DNA of 53,366 nt from Chloroflexi bacterium CFX6. GTDB lineage: Bacteria; Chloroflexota; Anaerolineae; Anaerolineales; Villigracilaceae. Each line of letters starts with the position of its first letter. Positions within the stretch are counted from its first letter, which is position 1. The stretch lies in the NCBI GenBank assembly GCA_030263595.1, contig SZPG01000055.1:1-53366 (forward strand). Direction: 5' to 3'. Positions 32,228-39,800 of this stretch are shown one piece after another. The position numbers and the translations under genes were made by a program. Under the pieces are notes generated by a model, which was not told the DNA's origin, did not search any database, and worked only from the letters and a program-made list of their open reading frames with translations.

Positions 32228-33598
32228 ATGAACCTTTCCACATCGCAGATCACGGATACGAAATTCAGGAAGATCGCCAAAAAGATCGTCTCGGAGATGA
32301 AGCGGCTCGAAGTGCCGGGCGTCGCCATCGGCATCTGGCACAAGGGCAGGGAACATACGGCGGGGTTCGGAATCACAAGCGTCGAGCATCCGCTTCCGGT
32401 CACGCCGGATACTTTGTTTCAAACCGGCTCGATCAGCAAGACATTCACAGGGACGTTAATGATGATGCTCGTCGAACGGGGCAAAGTGGATCTGGACGCG
32501 CCTGTACGAAAGTACATCAAAGATTTCAGGGTGCGGGACGAAAACGTATCAAAGAAAGTCACGGTCAGGCATCTGCTCACGCATACCGGCGGATGGGTCG
32601 GCGATTACTTCAACGACTTCGGGAACGGCGACGACGCGCTCGATAAAATGGTGAAGGACATCGCCAGACTGTCGCAGGTGCAGCCATTGGGGAAGATCTG
32701 GTCGTACAACAACACGGGGTTCAATGTAGCATCAAGAATCATCGAGATCGTGACGAAGAAACCGTATGAGCGAGCCGTACAGGAGATGTTGTTCGATCCG
32801 CTCGGCTTGAAGATGTCCTTCTTTTACCCGAACGATATTCTGTTCACGCATCGGTTCGTGGTCGGTCATCAGAAGGTCAAGGGAAAGGTCAAGGCGGCGC
32901 GTCCGTGGGCGATTGGCAGGGCAGGCAACGGCGTGGGAGGAGTCGTGTCCACGGTCCGTGATCTGCTCGAGTATGCGCGCTTCCACATGAGCAACGGGAG
33001 GAAGAACGTCGTCTCAGGCAAGAGTCTGCGCGCGATGCAGGTTCCCCAGGCGGATATGGGTCCGCGCGGAAAGATGGGGGTCACGTGGTTCATCCGCGAC
33101 GTCGGGAGGTTCAAAGTGTACGCGCACGGCGGCGCGACGAACGGTCAGCAGGCGTATTTCTTCTTCATCCCCGACAAGGATTTTGCATGCGCCATCCTGA
33201 CGAACAGCGACGACGGCGGGATCATTACAGCGGGACTGTTTGGGCTGGTCCTCGAAACGTATTTCAAGGTCATGTTGAAATTGCCCGAACCCATCGAGAG
33301 CCCCGTGAAGGAACTCAAAGAGTACGTCGGGCGTTATAGGATTGGCACCGAGTGCTTTGACCTGAAGGTCAAAGGCAAATACCTGATGTATCATCACATC
33401 CCGTTGGGCGGCTTTCCCACGCCCGATACTCCGCCCGGTCCCGCCATGCCGCCGATGCGTTTTCAGTTCTACGAAAAGGATAAACTCGTCGGTTTGGACG
33501 AACCCTACAAAGGCGCGCTCGCAGACATCATTCGGGACGACCGGGGGCGCGTGGAGTACTTCCGGGTCGGCGGGCGCGCGCATAAAAAGATAAAGTGA
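32228..33598 (+). CDS. Beta-lactamase-family serine hydrolase
   Basis: 456 residues. Class C/penicillin-binding-like motifs: TLFQTGSISKTFTG (S-x-x-K, about residue 74), WSYNNTGFNVASRII (Y-x-N), and VYAHGGATNGQ (HGG in place of KTG). A C-terminal region of about 100 residues (VKELKEYVGRYRIGTECFDL) is the DUF3471/lipocalin-like add-on. No signal peptide, so probably cytosolic; likely an esterase or D-aminopeptidase, not an antibiotic resistance enzyme. ATG 32228 has GAGGT 6 bp upstream. The next gene starts 6 bp after its stop. Confidence 0.85.
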   Translation: MNLSTSQITDTKFRKIAKKIVSEMKRLEVPGVAIGIWHKGREHTAGFGITSVEHPLPVTPDTLFQTGSISKTFTGTLMMMLVERGKVDLDAPVRKYIKDFRVRDENVSKKVTVRHLLTHTGGWVGDYFNDFGNGDDALDKMVKDIARLSQVQPLGKIWSYNNTGFNVASRIIEIVTKKPYERAVQEMLFDPLGLKMSFFYPNDILFTHRFVVGHQKVKGKVKAARPWAIGRAGNGVGGVVSTVRDLLEYARFHMSNGRKNVVSGKSLRAMQVPQADMGPRGKMGVTWFIRDVGRFKVYAHGGATNGQQAYFFFIPDKDFACAILTNSDDGGIITAGLFGLVLETYFKVMLKLPEPIESPVKELKEYVGRYRIGTECFDLKVKGKYLMYHHIPLGGFPTPDTPPGPAMPPMRFQFYEKDKLVGLDEPYKGALADIIRDDRGRVEYFRVGGRAHKKIK

Positions 33599-33604
33599 TT
33601 CAAA

Positions 33605-34375
33605 ATGAAAAATGGAAGCCGCACATCTCTTGCAGCCCTGATCCTGATCGCCTCCATGCTTGCCTGTAACCTGCCCGGCAGCGGCGAACAGATTCCGCCG
33701 CCGGAGGAGGTGCAGACTTCCGCCGCGTTGACAGTGGAGGCGCTATTGACCGTCCCGACATTCACCGCGACGACACAAAAGGAACAGATCGTCCCGTCCC
33801 AAACGCCCACCTCCACCGTCGGTCCGACCGGCACGATCACTCCGACGTATTCCGTGCCGATGTTGAGGGTGCTGCAACAGACCAACTGCCGCACGGGTCC
33901 CGGTCAGGATTACGAGGTGGTGTACACGTACCTGGCTTGGAAGGAACTGGAGATCGTCGGGGCATATCCACAGGAGAATTACTGGCTCGTGAAATCCGCT
34001 AAAAGCCCGGCGGGCGTGTGCTGGTTGTGGGGCGAGTACGTGGAAGTGAAGGGAAGTTACTGGGTCGTATCGAGCGTCACGCCGCCGCCCACCGCAACAA
34101 AGGCGCCGCCGCCCGCGCCGTCCATTCAGGAGTGGACGTTCAATTGCAGCGCCGGTCAAGTGACCGTCAACATAAATTGGACGGATCGGGCAAGCGACGA
34201 GATCGGTTACCGCGTCATTCGGGAGGGTCAGGCTGTCGCGCAATTACCGGCAGATTCGAATTCCTATTCCGAATCCGTCTCGTACACCGCAGGCGATAAA
34301 TTTTCATATTTCATCGAGGTTTACAACGCGGCTGGCTCCACTCGAAGCAAGGAAATATCGTTTACCTGTCCGTAA
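33605..34375 (+). CDS. Lipoprotein with SH3b and fibronectin-type domains
   Basis: 256 residues. Lipobox LIASMLAC (Cys at about 22). A Thr/Pro linker is followed by an SH3b domain (about 80-150: LRVLQQTNCRTGPGQDYEVV, WLWGEYVEV), a second short linker and a beta-sandwich (WTFNCSAGQVTVNINWTDRA, YRVIREGQAVAQLPADS, FSYFIEVYNAAGS) of Fn3 type. Probably a surface-exposed wall- or glycan-binding protein. It directly follows the hydrolase gene. Confidence 0.8.
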   Translation: MKNGSRTSLAALILIASMLACNLPGSGEQIPPPEEVQTSAALTVEALLTVPTFTATTQKEQIVPSQTPTSTVGPTGTITPTYSVPMLRVLQQTNCRTGPGQDYEVVYTYLAWKELEIVGAYPQENYWLVKSAKSPAGVCWLWGEYVEVKGSYWVVSSVTPPPTATKAPPPAPSIQEWTFNCSAGQVTVNINWTDRASDEIGYRVIREGQAVAQLPADSNSYSESVSYTAGDKFSYFIEVYNAAGSTRSKEISFTCP

Positions 34376-34380
34376 AAATT

Positions 34381-34427
34381 GTCGTTTCGAGCGGCGCCTC
34401 GCGCCGCGAGAAACCGTCGAAATGACA
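34381..34427. repeat. GTCATTTCGAG-type inverted repeat
   Basis: GTCGTTTCGAGCGG and its counterpart ACCGTCGAAATGACA flank CGCCTCGCGCCGCGAG. It is a relative of the repeats at 36357-36482 and 50553-50625. Confidence 0.5.
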
Positions 34428-34433
34428 GAATAC

Positions 34434-34464
34434 GAAAAGGACTTGCGATTCGCAAGTCCTTTTC
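34434..34464. terminator. Bidirectional terminator between the SH3 lipoprotein and typA
   Basis: GAAAAGGACTTGCGA and TCGCAAGTCCTTTTC form a perfect 15-bp stem. The A-run on one side and T-run on the other would stop transcription from both converging genes. Confidence 0.85.
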
Positions 34465-34466
34465 GT

Positions 34467-36339
34467 CTATGCTTCGAGCGCTTCCCTTGCCTTCTTCGTC
34501 ACTTTGCCGCGCTCTTCCGTGTTCAATATCCGTTTGCGGATGCGATAATTTTCGGGGGTGATCTCGAGCAGTTCGTCGTCAGCCAGATATTCGACCGCTT
34601 CATCCAGGGACATCTGTCGGGGCGGCGTGAGGCGGATCTCCATGTCGCCGCGCGCGGCGCGCACGTTCGTCAAATGCTTCTTCTTGCAAACGTTGACCGC
34701 GATGTCGCCGGAGCGCGCGTTCTCGCCGACGACCATCGTTGACCGCGATGTCGCCGGAGCGCGCGTTCTCGCCGACGACCATGCCTTCGTACACTTCCAC
34801 GCCGGGACCGTAGAACAACATCCCACGTTCCTCGGCGGATTTCAACGCGTATGCCGTCGTGGTTCCCGCCTCCCACGCGACCAGCGAACCGGATTGACGC
34901 GTGTTCATCGGTCCAGCCATTTCATCGTAGCCGTAGAAGACGGTGTGCATGACGCCCGCGCCGCGCGTGGAGGTGAGGAACTGATAACGGAATCCGAGCA
35001 AGGTCGTGCCTTCGCCCGAGGCTTGCATATCCATCATCCTGCCTCTTCTACTCCCGAGCATTTCCACCACCACGCCGACGGTCTCGTTGCTGGTTTCGAT
35101 GTGGACTTCCTCATAAGGTTCAAGCAGTTCACCATCATCTGCTTTATGAAAAATAACTTCAGGACGCGAGACCTGAAACTCATATCCTTCGCGCCGCATG
35201 GTTTCGACGAGGATGCCCAGATGCAACTCGCCGCGACCCGAGACCAAAAAGTTCTCGGCGGATTCCGTATCCTCGACGCGCAACGCGACGTTGGTACGCA
35301 GTTCATCATACAAACGCTCGCGCAATTTGCGGGAGGTGCTGTACTTCCCTTCCCTGCCCGAGAACGGAGAGGTGTTCACGCCGAACGTCATGCGGACAGT
35401 AGGCTCTTCCACTTTGATCGTGGGCAACGCGACCGGGTTGTTCGGATCGGCAAGCGTTTCACCGATGCCGATTTCCTCGAGTCCCGCCAGCGAGACGATA
35501 TCGCCTGCACTGGCTTCGGCAATTTCTATTTTGTTCAAGCCCTGAAAGGTATAAAGATATTTTGCAGACTCGGGAAGATTGCGTCCATCTACAGTTAATC
35601 GCGCAAGTCTTTGACCCGCTTTTATTTTCCCGGCAAAGATGCGCCCGATGGCTGTCACACCGCGGTAGTCGTCGTAACCGAGCGTGGTGACGAGCAATTG
35701 CAGCGGTGCGTCCGCGTCCACTTTGGGGGCAGGGACATGCTTGAGGATGACGTCGAACAGACAGGCGAGATCAGGGTCGAGGTCCGGCGTGAGACCGGCC
35801 CGCCCGGTCGTGGCTTGAGCATAGATCACGGGAAAGTCCGCCTGTTCATCGGAGGCGCCGAGTTCGATGAAGAGGTCGAAGGTCTCGTTGAGGACGCGGG
35901 AGGGTTCTGCGTCCTTGCGGTCTATCTTGTTGATGACCACGATGGCTTTGTGTCCCATTTGGAGCGCCTTCTTGAGCACAAAGCGGGTCTGCGGCATGGG
36001 ACCTTCCGCCGCGTCCACGAGCAGCAGCACGCCGTCCACCATGTTCATGACGCGTTCCACTTCGCCGCCGAAATCCGCGTGACCGGGCGTATCCACGATG
36101 TTGATCTTGACGTTCTTTCCGGTGGCGGGATCGGGAATGGTGATTGCGGTATTCTTGGCAAGGATGGTGATGCCGCGTTCGCGTTCGAGGTCGTTGGAAT
36201 CCATCACGCGCTCAGCCACCTGCTGGTTATCGCGAAAGGTGTGCGACTGACGCAGGAGACCGTCCACGAGGGTGGTCTTGCCGTGGTCCACGTGGGCAAT
36301 GATGGCGATGTTTCGGAGGTCGGTTCGTTCTACTAACAT
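34467..36339 (-). pseudogene. typA: TypA/BipA GTPase, frame broken near the 3' end by a 46-bp duplication
   Basis: Translation factor GTPase: [19 protein letters not shown] (G1), [11 protein letters not shown] (G2), [16 protein letters not shown] (G3), [10 protein letters not shown] (G4), then domain II and the BipA-specific C-terminal domain ([30 protein letters not shown]). After [15 protein letters not shown] an exact 46-bp repeat shifts the frame. The normal end, [39 protein letters not shown] sequence and RKRILNTEERGKV, lies in the next frame and stops at 34467. As it stands, translation ends at 34600 with about 45 foreign residues. The start at 36339 has AAGGTG upstream. TypA aids ribosome assembly and stress growth. 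Confidence 0.85.
34691..34782. repeat. Exact 46-bp tandem duplication inside typA
   Basis: 34691-34736 and 34737-34782 are identical (each begins CGTTGACCGCGATGTCGCCG). 46 is not a multiple of 3, so one unit must be removed to restore typA. Confidence 0.9.
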
Positions 36340-36356
36340 TGGTTCACCTTGTTTCA

Positions 36357-36482
36357 AATGTCATTGCGAGCGGTTTGTGCGAAGCAATCTCCTCCATATA
36401 AGATGCAGATTGCTTCGACCCTCTGGTTTCGATACGGCGGACAACCGCCGCCTACTCAACCAACGGGTCTCGCAATGACATT
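36357..36482. repeat. GTCATTGCGAG inverted-repeat element
   Basis: AATGTCATTGCGAG (36357-36370) and CTCGCAATGACATT (36469-36482) are perfect inverted ends of a 126-bp non-coding stretch with GAAGCAATCTCC and AGATTGCTTCG inside. It lies directly upstream of typA, so it may displace or carry promoter elements. Confidence 0.7.
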
Positions 36483-36497
36483 TAGATATTACACACA

Positions 36498-36526
36498 AAG
36501 ACCCCCGGCTGGGGTGCCGAGGGTCT
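36498..36526. terminator. Terminator-like hairpin
   Basis: AAGACCCCCGG pairs with CCGAGGGTCTT around CTGGGGTG. It is placed to end the minus-strand PIN/antitoxin pair. Confidence 0.55.
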
Positions 36527-36600
36527 TCTGGAAAAAGATAGGTCTTTCGGCTTGCGAACGGTATTGTATCAGAGTTTCAGGGGTATTGAAAGTCCGAGAA

Positions 36601-36813
36601 TCATTTTTTCCTTTTCTGAAACTCTTCAATCTGTTTATAAAGGGATTTCACAGTTTCCTCCCCAAACAGTTGCTCACGAATGACAAGGTAATCTCCTTCA
36701 CCGATCTGCCAGGAAGCCCAGAAGCGCGTGGCTTTTGCGGGACTCATGTGCATCATCAGCACTTGAACCGCTTCCCGCATCACCTGTCTATCACTTGGAA
36801 CATGAATGGTCAT
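36601..36813 (-). CDS. Putative antitoxin partner of the PIN protein
   Basis: 70 residues: TIHVPSDRQVMREAVQVLMM, SPAKATRFWASWQIGEGDYL, VIREQLFGEETVKSLYKQIE. Small helical proteins with this GxGDY pattern sit next to PIN-domain genes of the 36810 type. It overlaps the PIN gene by 4 bp (ATGA). No DNA-binding motif is obvious. The role is inferred from position. AT-rich sequence follows the stop. Confidence 0.6.
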   Translation of the reverse strand: MTIHVPSDRQVMREAVQVLMMHMSPAKATRFWASWQIGEGDYLVIREQLFGEETVKSLYKQIEEFQKRKK

Positions 36814-37121
36814 GGCTGCTCTCCCATTACTTTCTGAACAAAATCAAGCGGGTTCATGGTCGGTACGCGCGTGCGAATGGACGCGTTCACAGATTGATGC
36901 ACCGTTGACAGTTTCAGGCACCGGGTCATCCAGTCCCGTCTGAGCGGGATCGGGTTTCGCATATTCTCGAACTCCAACACGGAGGAATTGACGAGGGTTG
37001 CTTCGCCAGCCTCCACCAACTGCAGAACCAAAGCCAAAGCCAGTGTCTCCATCCAGATACGCGGCTGGGACTGATCATCGAAGGGGCGGTTATACACGCT
37101 GGTATCGAGGTAGATCCTCAC
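36810..37121 (-). pseudogene. PIN-domain (VapC-like) toxin with internal deletion
   Basis: 103 residues. It opens correctly with MRIYLDTSVYNRPFDD (first acidic residue) and QPRIWMETLALALVLQLVEA, then VNSSVLEFENMRNPIPLRRD (second acidic residue region). After VNASIRTR it jumps straight to VPTMNPLDFVQKVMGEQP, the usual C-terminal tail. Family members are about 145-150 residues; the missing stretch should hold the D-AxH and T-xD acidic residues of the nuclease centre. The frame is kept, so a stable but inactive protein is likely. Confidence 0.65.
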
Positions 37122-37234
37122 GTTGATATTTTACCCCATCCCGCAACTTGCGAGTGAATAACGAATAGTTGGAGTTCGAGAGAGGGAAGAAATGGCTTGC
37201 CGTGATCCACGCGGGCGATGTTTCTTAAATCAGT

Positions 37235-37324
37235 TGATGTTACGCAATGATACCCGTAACGCGAGACTGCGTAGCGTCCCGCTTTTCAGGTGTTTCTTGG
37301 GCAAGAGCGACATGCGTAACATCA
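37235..37324. repeat. MITE-like element family B, 90-bp copy
   Basis: TGATGTTACGCA on the left and TGCGTAACATCA on the right are perfect 12-bp inverted repeats. The interior matches 6574-6695 nearly base for base up to AAGAGCGACATG. The rest of the 37122-37649 gap holds the hairpin at 37495, a CCCAGCCT...AGGCTGGG pair (37457 and about 37540) and a tripled GAAGTCTCGGAGACTTC sequence near 37602, but no gene I can support. Confidence 0.8.
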
Positions 37325-37494
37325 GTTAAATCGGTCCGGATAATTTTCATGGTTTGATCGTTCTGTAGCTTGATGGTTGGATGGTCGGAGGAAAGTATTG
37401 CGCGCTACGCGTTTACGTGTCTACCTGTTTCCTTGTGTACATGTCAACAAAAAAGCCCCAGCCTGTGATAGATAGTCCGTTTTGTCGTCACTTC

Positions 37495-37520
37495 ACGCCG
37501 CAGTCGCCTGCGGCGTTTTT
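37495..37520 (+). terminator. Intrinsic terminator-like hairpin in a gene-free stretch
   Basis: ACGCCGCAG-TCGC-CTGCGGCGT followed by TTTT. No plus-strand gene precedes it within 3 kb, so it could end an unseen small RNA or simply be another palindrome. Confidence 0.55.
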
Positions 37521-37633
37521 GTTGGTATGCGGCCAAGGCTGGGATCAATTCCCTCGAAGCGAATCAGGCAGGGGCGTAGAAAGAGCCGTTTTCGTGCTCC
37601 CGAAGTCTCGGAGACTTCCGAAGTCTGAAATGG

Positions 37634-37639
37634 TATAAT
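37634..37639 (+). promoter_or_regulatory. Possible -10 box (TATAAT) for the LysM gene
   Basis: A perfect TATAAT ends 10 bp before ATG 37650, which would give a leaderless or nearly leaderless mRNA. There is no ribosome site before this ATG, which agrees. Confidence 0.45.
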
Positions 37640-37649
37640 TCCCGCCCGT

Positions 37650-38816
37650 ATGATTCAAGAACCTTCGTCCACACAAAAAACAAAGGTCTGCCCCACGTGC
37701 GGGACGCGTTTGAGCGAGAGCGCCACGCGATGTCTCGTGTGTGGGACGGAATTGACCGCGAAAGCCACGCCAAAATCGAAAAAAATCGAAACCGGGATGC
37801 AGGCAAGCCGCATGCCCGAGGTCACGCTCAGCCTGCCGGCTGCGCTCGGCGCGTTGGTCATCATCCTGCTCATCGGCGCGGCAGTGGTGTATTTCGGTTT
37901 GAGTTCGGGGATTGCGGGCACCTCGATCACGACCCCCACCGCCGAAGGCACTGCAACCGCCACCCCGACCATCACACCCACTCCCACCGAAACCCTGCCT
38001 CCCACGCTCATCCCCACCGAAACGCCCCTGCCGCCGTTCGATTACACGGTGCGCTCGGGCGACACCTGCGGCGGGATCGCGGTCGCGTTCGGCGTTTCGG
38101 TGCAAAGCATCATCATCCTGAACAACCTGCCCACCACCTGCATCATCTCCGAGGGACAGACGTTGAAGATCCCCTACCCAACGCCGACTCCCGCGCCGCC
38201 GCCGACCGACATCCCGAACGAAGCCACGCAAACCGCGCAGGCTTGCGAAAAGATCTCCTACACCGTGCAGGCGAACGATACGCTTTCGAGCATCGCGGCA
38301 AACTACAACGTCCCGCAGGAGGCGATCAAGTTCTACAACGGGCTTTCCACAGATAACGTTTTCGTGGGAGTGCCGATCATCATCCCACTGTGCGAACGAT
38401 TCGCCACACCGGGACCGACTCCCACTGCGACCCTTCCGCCTCCCTACCAGGCCCCGAACCTGCTCCTGCCTGCGGACGGCGCAGCCTTCACCCTGGCAAA
38501 CGACGTGGTGACGTTGCAGTGGGCGACCATCGGCACGCTGCGCGAAAACGAGCGTTACCAGGTCACAATTGAAGACGTGACCTCGGGCCAGGGGCAGCGC
38601 ATCACGGATTACGTGACCGATACGAAGTACATCGTCCCCACCTCGTTCCGCCCGAACGATAACCTGGCGCACGTCATCCGCTGGTGGGTCACCACCGTCC
38701 GCCAGAACGGCGTGGACGAGCAGGGACAACCGATCTGGGTTTCCGCCGGGGCGATCAGCGAGAAGCGCGTCTTTTCGTGGGTCGGCGTGGCGGTGCAAAA
38801 TACGCCCAACCCGTAG
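37650..38816 (+). CDS. Zinc-ribbon, transmembrane, double-LysM protein
   Basis: 388 residues. An N-terminal zinc ribbon VCPTCGTRLSESATRCLVCG (C-x2-C...C-x2-C, about 12-31) is followed by one TM helix (about 63-88, LGALVIILLIGAAVVYFGLS), a Thr/Pro linker, LysM 1 (about 131-172: YTVRSGDTCGGIAVAFGVS), LysM 2 (about 206-250: YTVQANDTLSSIAANYNVP) and a C-terminal beta domain. Cytosolic zinc ribbon and external glycan-binding LysM modules on one chain suggest a cell-wall-linked protein, a layout common in Chloroflexota. Confidence 0.85.
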   Translation: MIQEPSSTQKTKVCPTCGTRLSESATRCLVCGTELTAKATPKSKKIETGMQASRMPEVTLSLPAALGALVIILLIGAAVVYFGLSSGIAGTSITTPTAEGTATATPTITPTPTETLPPTLIPTETPLPPFDYTVRSGDTCGGIAVAFGVSVQSIIILNNLPTTCIISEGQTLKIPYPTPTPAPPPTDIPNEATQTAQACEKISYTVQANDTLSSIAANYNVPQEAIKFYNGLSTDNVFVGVPIIIPLCERFATPGPTPTATLPPPYQAPNLLLPADGAAFTLANDVVTLQWATIGTLRENERYQVTIEDVTSGQGQRITDYVTDTKYIVPTSFRPNDNLAHVIRWWVTTVRQNGVDEQGQPIWVSAGAISEKRVFSWVGVAVQNTPNP

Positions 38817-38908
38817 GTAAACGAGACATCGAAAGGAAATGGACCGCCATATCTGGAAAGTGGAAGGTGGAAGGATGTGGCGGTTTTCTTTTCCACAGGA
38901 GGAACACC

Positions 38909-39694
38909 ATGGACATTCGCTCGTATAACCGCGAAGCATGGAACCGCGAAGTGGAAGGCGGTGAAAGCCGTTGGACGAAACCCGTTGATCCCGAGACCAT
39001 CGCCAGGGCGCGAAACGGCGACTTCAGCATTGTGCTGACCGAAAACATCCCCGTCCCCCATCGTTGGTTTCCGCCGCTCAAAGGCGCGGACGTGTTATGC
39101 CTGGCGTCCGGCGGCGGGCAACAGGGACCTGTCCTCGCGGCGGTCGGCGCGCGCGTGACCGTCTTCGACAATTCCCCAAGCCAATTGAAACAGGACCAAC
39201 TTGTGGCTGAGAGAGAAGCGTTGGATCTCAAAACGGTGGAGGGCGACGCGGCGGATCTATCCACGTTCGCGGACGAATCGTTCGACCTGGTCTTCAATCC
39301 CGTTTCGACGGCGTTCATGCCGGACGTGCGCGCGGTCTGGAAGGAGTGTCATCGCGCGCTCAGGCATGGAGGCGTCCTGATGACCGGCATGATGAATCCC
39401 GTTCATTACATTTTCGATCTGTACAAGGCGGATGAAGGCATTCTGGAAGTCGCGCACTCGATCCCTTATTCCGACCTGACAAGCCTGCCTAACGAAGAAT
39501 TGGACGAATGGCTCGAAAAGGGGCTGCCGCTCGAGTTCGGTCACTCGCTCACGGACCTGCTCGGAGGTCAGTGCGAAGCGGGGTTCGTCATCACGGATCT
39601 GTATGAGGACTACATGCCCGAATCGCCGTTGAGTAAACACCATCCCAATTACATCGCGACGAGGGCGGTGAAAACAGTGAAGAAGAAGCAATGA
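38909..39694 (+). CDS. Class I SAM-dependent methyltransferase
   Basis: 261 residues. MDIRSYNREAWNREVEGGES, then VLCLASGGGQQGPVLAAVGA (motif I), VTVFDNSPSQLKQDQLVA (motif II) and ESFDLVFNPVSTAFMPDV (motif IV). C-terminal sequences FGHSLTDLLGGQCEAGFVIT and YEDYMPESPLSKHHPNYIAT are typical of an uncharacterised UbiE-like group. AGGAGGA precedes ATG 38909. Upstream (38852-38880) lies GGAAAGTGGAAGG simple sequence. Terminator at 39700. Confidence 0.85.
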   Translation: MDIRSYNREAWNREVEGGESRWTKPVDPETIARARNGDFSIVLTENIPVPHRWFPPLKGADVLCLASGGGQQGPVLAAVGARVTVFDNSPSQLKQDQLVAEREALDLKTVEGDAADLSTFADESFDLVFNPVSTAFMPDVRAVWKECHRALRHGGVLMTGMMNPVHYIFDLYKADEGILEVAHSIPYSDLTSLPNEELDEWLEKGLPLEFGHSLTDLLGGQCEAGFVITDLYEDYMPESPLSKHHPNYIATRAVKTVKKKQ

Positions 39695-39699
39695 AATCA

Positions 39700-39731
39700 A
39701 AACGCAGGGTCCTCGAGAAGACCCTGCGTTT
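39700..39731. terminator. Terminator between methyltransferase and nucleotidase genes
   Basis: AAACGCAGGGTC and GACCCTGCGTTT form a 12-bp stem with loop CTCGAGAA. It lies between convergent genes. Confidence 0.85.
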
Positions 39732-39800
39732 ATTCATTCGGTCCTGGCAGTCATCGCAAGCCCGGCTTGCGGACTGTCGAACCGCAGACGAGGCAATCGC

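Noticed and set aside
37457..37550. Small RNA between the PIN pair and the LysM gene
   Set aside because: A terminator hairpin and a CCCAGCCT/AGGCTGGG pairing exist, but there is no promoter or conserved core to support an RNA gene.
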